From positions 2,480,001 to 2,544,000 of the forward strand of contig CBDIDO010000003.1 in NCBI GenBank assembly GCA_965277735.1: 64,000 nucleotides of DNA, given 5' to 3'. A program made the position numbers and the translations under genes. Under the pieces are notes generated by a model, which did not search any database, was not told where the DNA came from, and saw only the letters and a list, made by a program, of their open reading frames with translations. The stretch is from RH-AL1 sp965277735 (GTDB lineage Bacteria > Pseudomonadota > Alphaproteobacteria > Rhizobiales > Beijerinckiaceae). Positions 63,009-64,000 of this stretch are shown here, piece by piece. Every line of letters begins with the position of its first letter. Position 1 is the first letter of the stretch.

Positions 63009-64000
63009 GTGACGGGTTCCAAGGTCGCAGCTCTCACAATGATCGGGGTCGGGATCGCGGCCGGTGTCGGCGGCGGTCTCTGGCATCTCTTCGCCACGCA
63101 TCAGATTCCCGCGCTGGCCGACCATTCGATCCCTTCAACGACTCCGGACAGGGCGGGGTCGCAGCAGAATGCCGATCGCGCGGCCGCCCCCACCGTCCAG
63201 GCCTTGCAGGAAGCAAGCCGTGCACCTGGTTCGCTGCCGGCCGCCGGCGCCCCACCCTCGCCCGTCCCAAACGGCAAAACGCCCTCTTTCGATGTCGTCC
63301 GCGTCGAGCCCCAAGGCGACGCCGTCGTCGCCGGCAAGGGCGCGCCGAACGCCAAGGTCGCGCTGCTCTCTGGCGGCAAGGTCGTCGGCGAGGCGACGAG
63401 CGATGCCGCCGGACAGTTCGTGATCCTCCCCGAGCGGCTGGCGCCGGGCGACCATGCGCTCACGCTGCGCCAGACGCCCGACGGCAAGCCGGCGAGCGAA
63501 TCGTCACAGAGCGTCGCGGTCTCCGTGCCGGGGCCCGGCAAGGGCAAGGTCGTCGTCGCGCTGGCCGAGCCCGGCAAGGCGACGAAGCTCCTGTCGCCGC
63601 CGCCCGGAGCAGCGGCAGGCGCGCCGGCGCTCGCCGGACCGGTCGACAAGGTGATCGTCCGCTCGGCCGAGCTCGAGAACGGCAGCGGGCTCTACGTCTC
63701 AGGCGCCGCGCATCCCGGCACGTCCGTGCACGTCTATCTCAACGATTCGCATATCGCCGACGTGGCGGCCGGCGCCGACGGCGCCTGGAGCGTGCGCGTC
63801 AAGCACGGCCTGACCGGCGGCCATTACCGGGTTCGTGCCGACGCCGCCGGCACCGACGGAAAGGTCGCCTCGCGCGCCGAAGTGCCGTTCGACGTGCCGA
63901 CGGTGATGGCCGACGCGGGCAAGTCGCCGGTCGCACCGCCCACGCCGACCGTCGTCGCCTCCGCCACGCCGGGCGCAACTGCGCCGACGGGCGGCGCAAC
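63009..64000 (+). CDS. Large exported envelope protein with Ig-like domains (3' end outside window)
   Basis: Starts at GTG 63009 with GGGAGAGAGG just upstream and stays open to the window edge, so at least 330 residues. A signal-anchor (LTMIGVGIAAGVGGGLWHLF) is followed by Pro/Ala linkers and two beta-sandwich domains: FDVVRVEPQGDAVVAGKGAP ... GEATSDAAGQFVIL and VIVRSAELENGSGLYVSGAA ... VHVYLNDSHIADVAAGADG. This layout is common in rhizobial proteins ending in a LysM peptidoglycan-binding domain; that end is not visible, so LysM is only expected. Confidence 0.75.
   Translation, partial: MTGSKVAALTMIGVGIAAGVGGGLWHLFATHQIPALADHSIPSTTPDRAGSQQNADRAAAPTVQALQEASRAPGSLPAAGAPPSPVPNGKTPSFDVVRVEPQGDAVVAGKGAPNAKVALLSGGKVVGEATSDAAGQFVILPERLAPGDHALTLRQTPDGKPASESSQSVAVSVPGPGKGKVVVALAEPGKATKLLSPPPGAAAGAPALAGPVDKVIVRSAELENGSGLYVSGAAHPGTSVHVYLNDSHIADVAAGADGAWSVRVKHGLTGGHYRVRADAAGTDGKVASRAEVPFDVPTVMADAGKSPVAPPTPTVVASATPGATAPTGGA

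Overview
The window is chromosomal DNA of a GC-rich alphaproteobacterium, most likely of the order Hyphomicrobiales (Rhizobiales). Supporting signs are a fused cysNC next to cysD, a sufS2-sufB-sufC-sufD-sufS-sufT-sufA operon with an Irr-type inverted repeat upstream, an ScfR/RamB-type regulator, DUF2155 and YqgE proteins, an HpnP-like radical SAM protein and a tandem pair of MxaD-like proteins. The last two fit a methylotroph-related or hopanoid-making lineage such as Beijerinckiaceae, Methylobacteriaceae or Bradyrhizobium relatives. I cannot place the genus. I see no phage, CRISPR array, integrase or insertion sequence; the content is mostly housekeeping genes with small accessory islands.

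Layout. 1-8,080: end of a chemotaxis receptor, iron superoxide dismutase, a Pro/Glu-rich membrane protein, YqgE, a DsbD-alpha-like exported protein, a peroxiredoxin, a small frameshifted gene, folD, and an overlapping pair for an aldose-1-epimerase-like protein and a lipid kinase. 8,280-14,720: Tat-exported phospholipase C, an exported HELGH protein, the HpnP-like radical SAM enzyme, a REC-domain regulator and an exported His/Met-rich protein. 14,880-24,900: RNA uracil methyltransferase, SDR, OpgG/OpgD-type glucan protein, cobU, cysD-cysNC, an acetolactate-synthase-like enzyme coupled to an M50-like membrane protein. 24,970-30,970: tRNA-Leu(GAG), mgtE coupled to an asparaginase-like and a cupin gene, then a LuxR-type regulator divergent from an ScfR-like regulator, and an M42 peptidase. 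30,990-37,620: RraA-like plus alcohol dehydrogenase, polysaccharide deacetylase divergent from a GNAT protein, otsB, a broken class II aldolase, gloA. 37,680-46,180: palindromic repeat, YVTN beta-propeller with two MxaD-like genes, pepN, two sugar porters and the 5' remnant of a third. 46,218-53,690: the suf operon, interrupted by two long palindromic repeats. 53,757-64,000: alpha/beta hydrolase, Crp/Fnr regulator, DUF2155 protein, fatty acid hydroxylase, tyrS, small orphans, tRNA-Asn, tRNA-Cys, MarR regulator, an alcohol dehydrogenase with an in-frame amber codon, a LOG protein and the start of a large envelope protein.

Functional themes are sulfate activation (cysD-cysNC), Fe-S cluster assembly under probable iron control, oxidative-stress defence (sodB, peroxiredoxin), envelope and polysaccharide work (OpgG/OpgD-like, deacetylase, GNAT, phospholipase C, envelope protein at the right end) and one-carbon or alcohol metabolism hints (MxaD-like pair, three alcohol or glyoxalase enzymes). 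At least three genes carry lesions (4,847; 37,013 plus 37,067-37,075; 61,873). These are either real pseudogenes or assembly errors, and reads would decide. No single locus here is convincingly a new defence or biosynthetic system. The best leads are the mxaD-mxaD-YVTN unit, the repeats inside suf, the triple TTTGCAA site and the small coupled ORFs.
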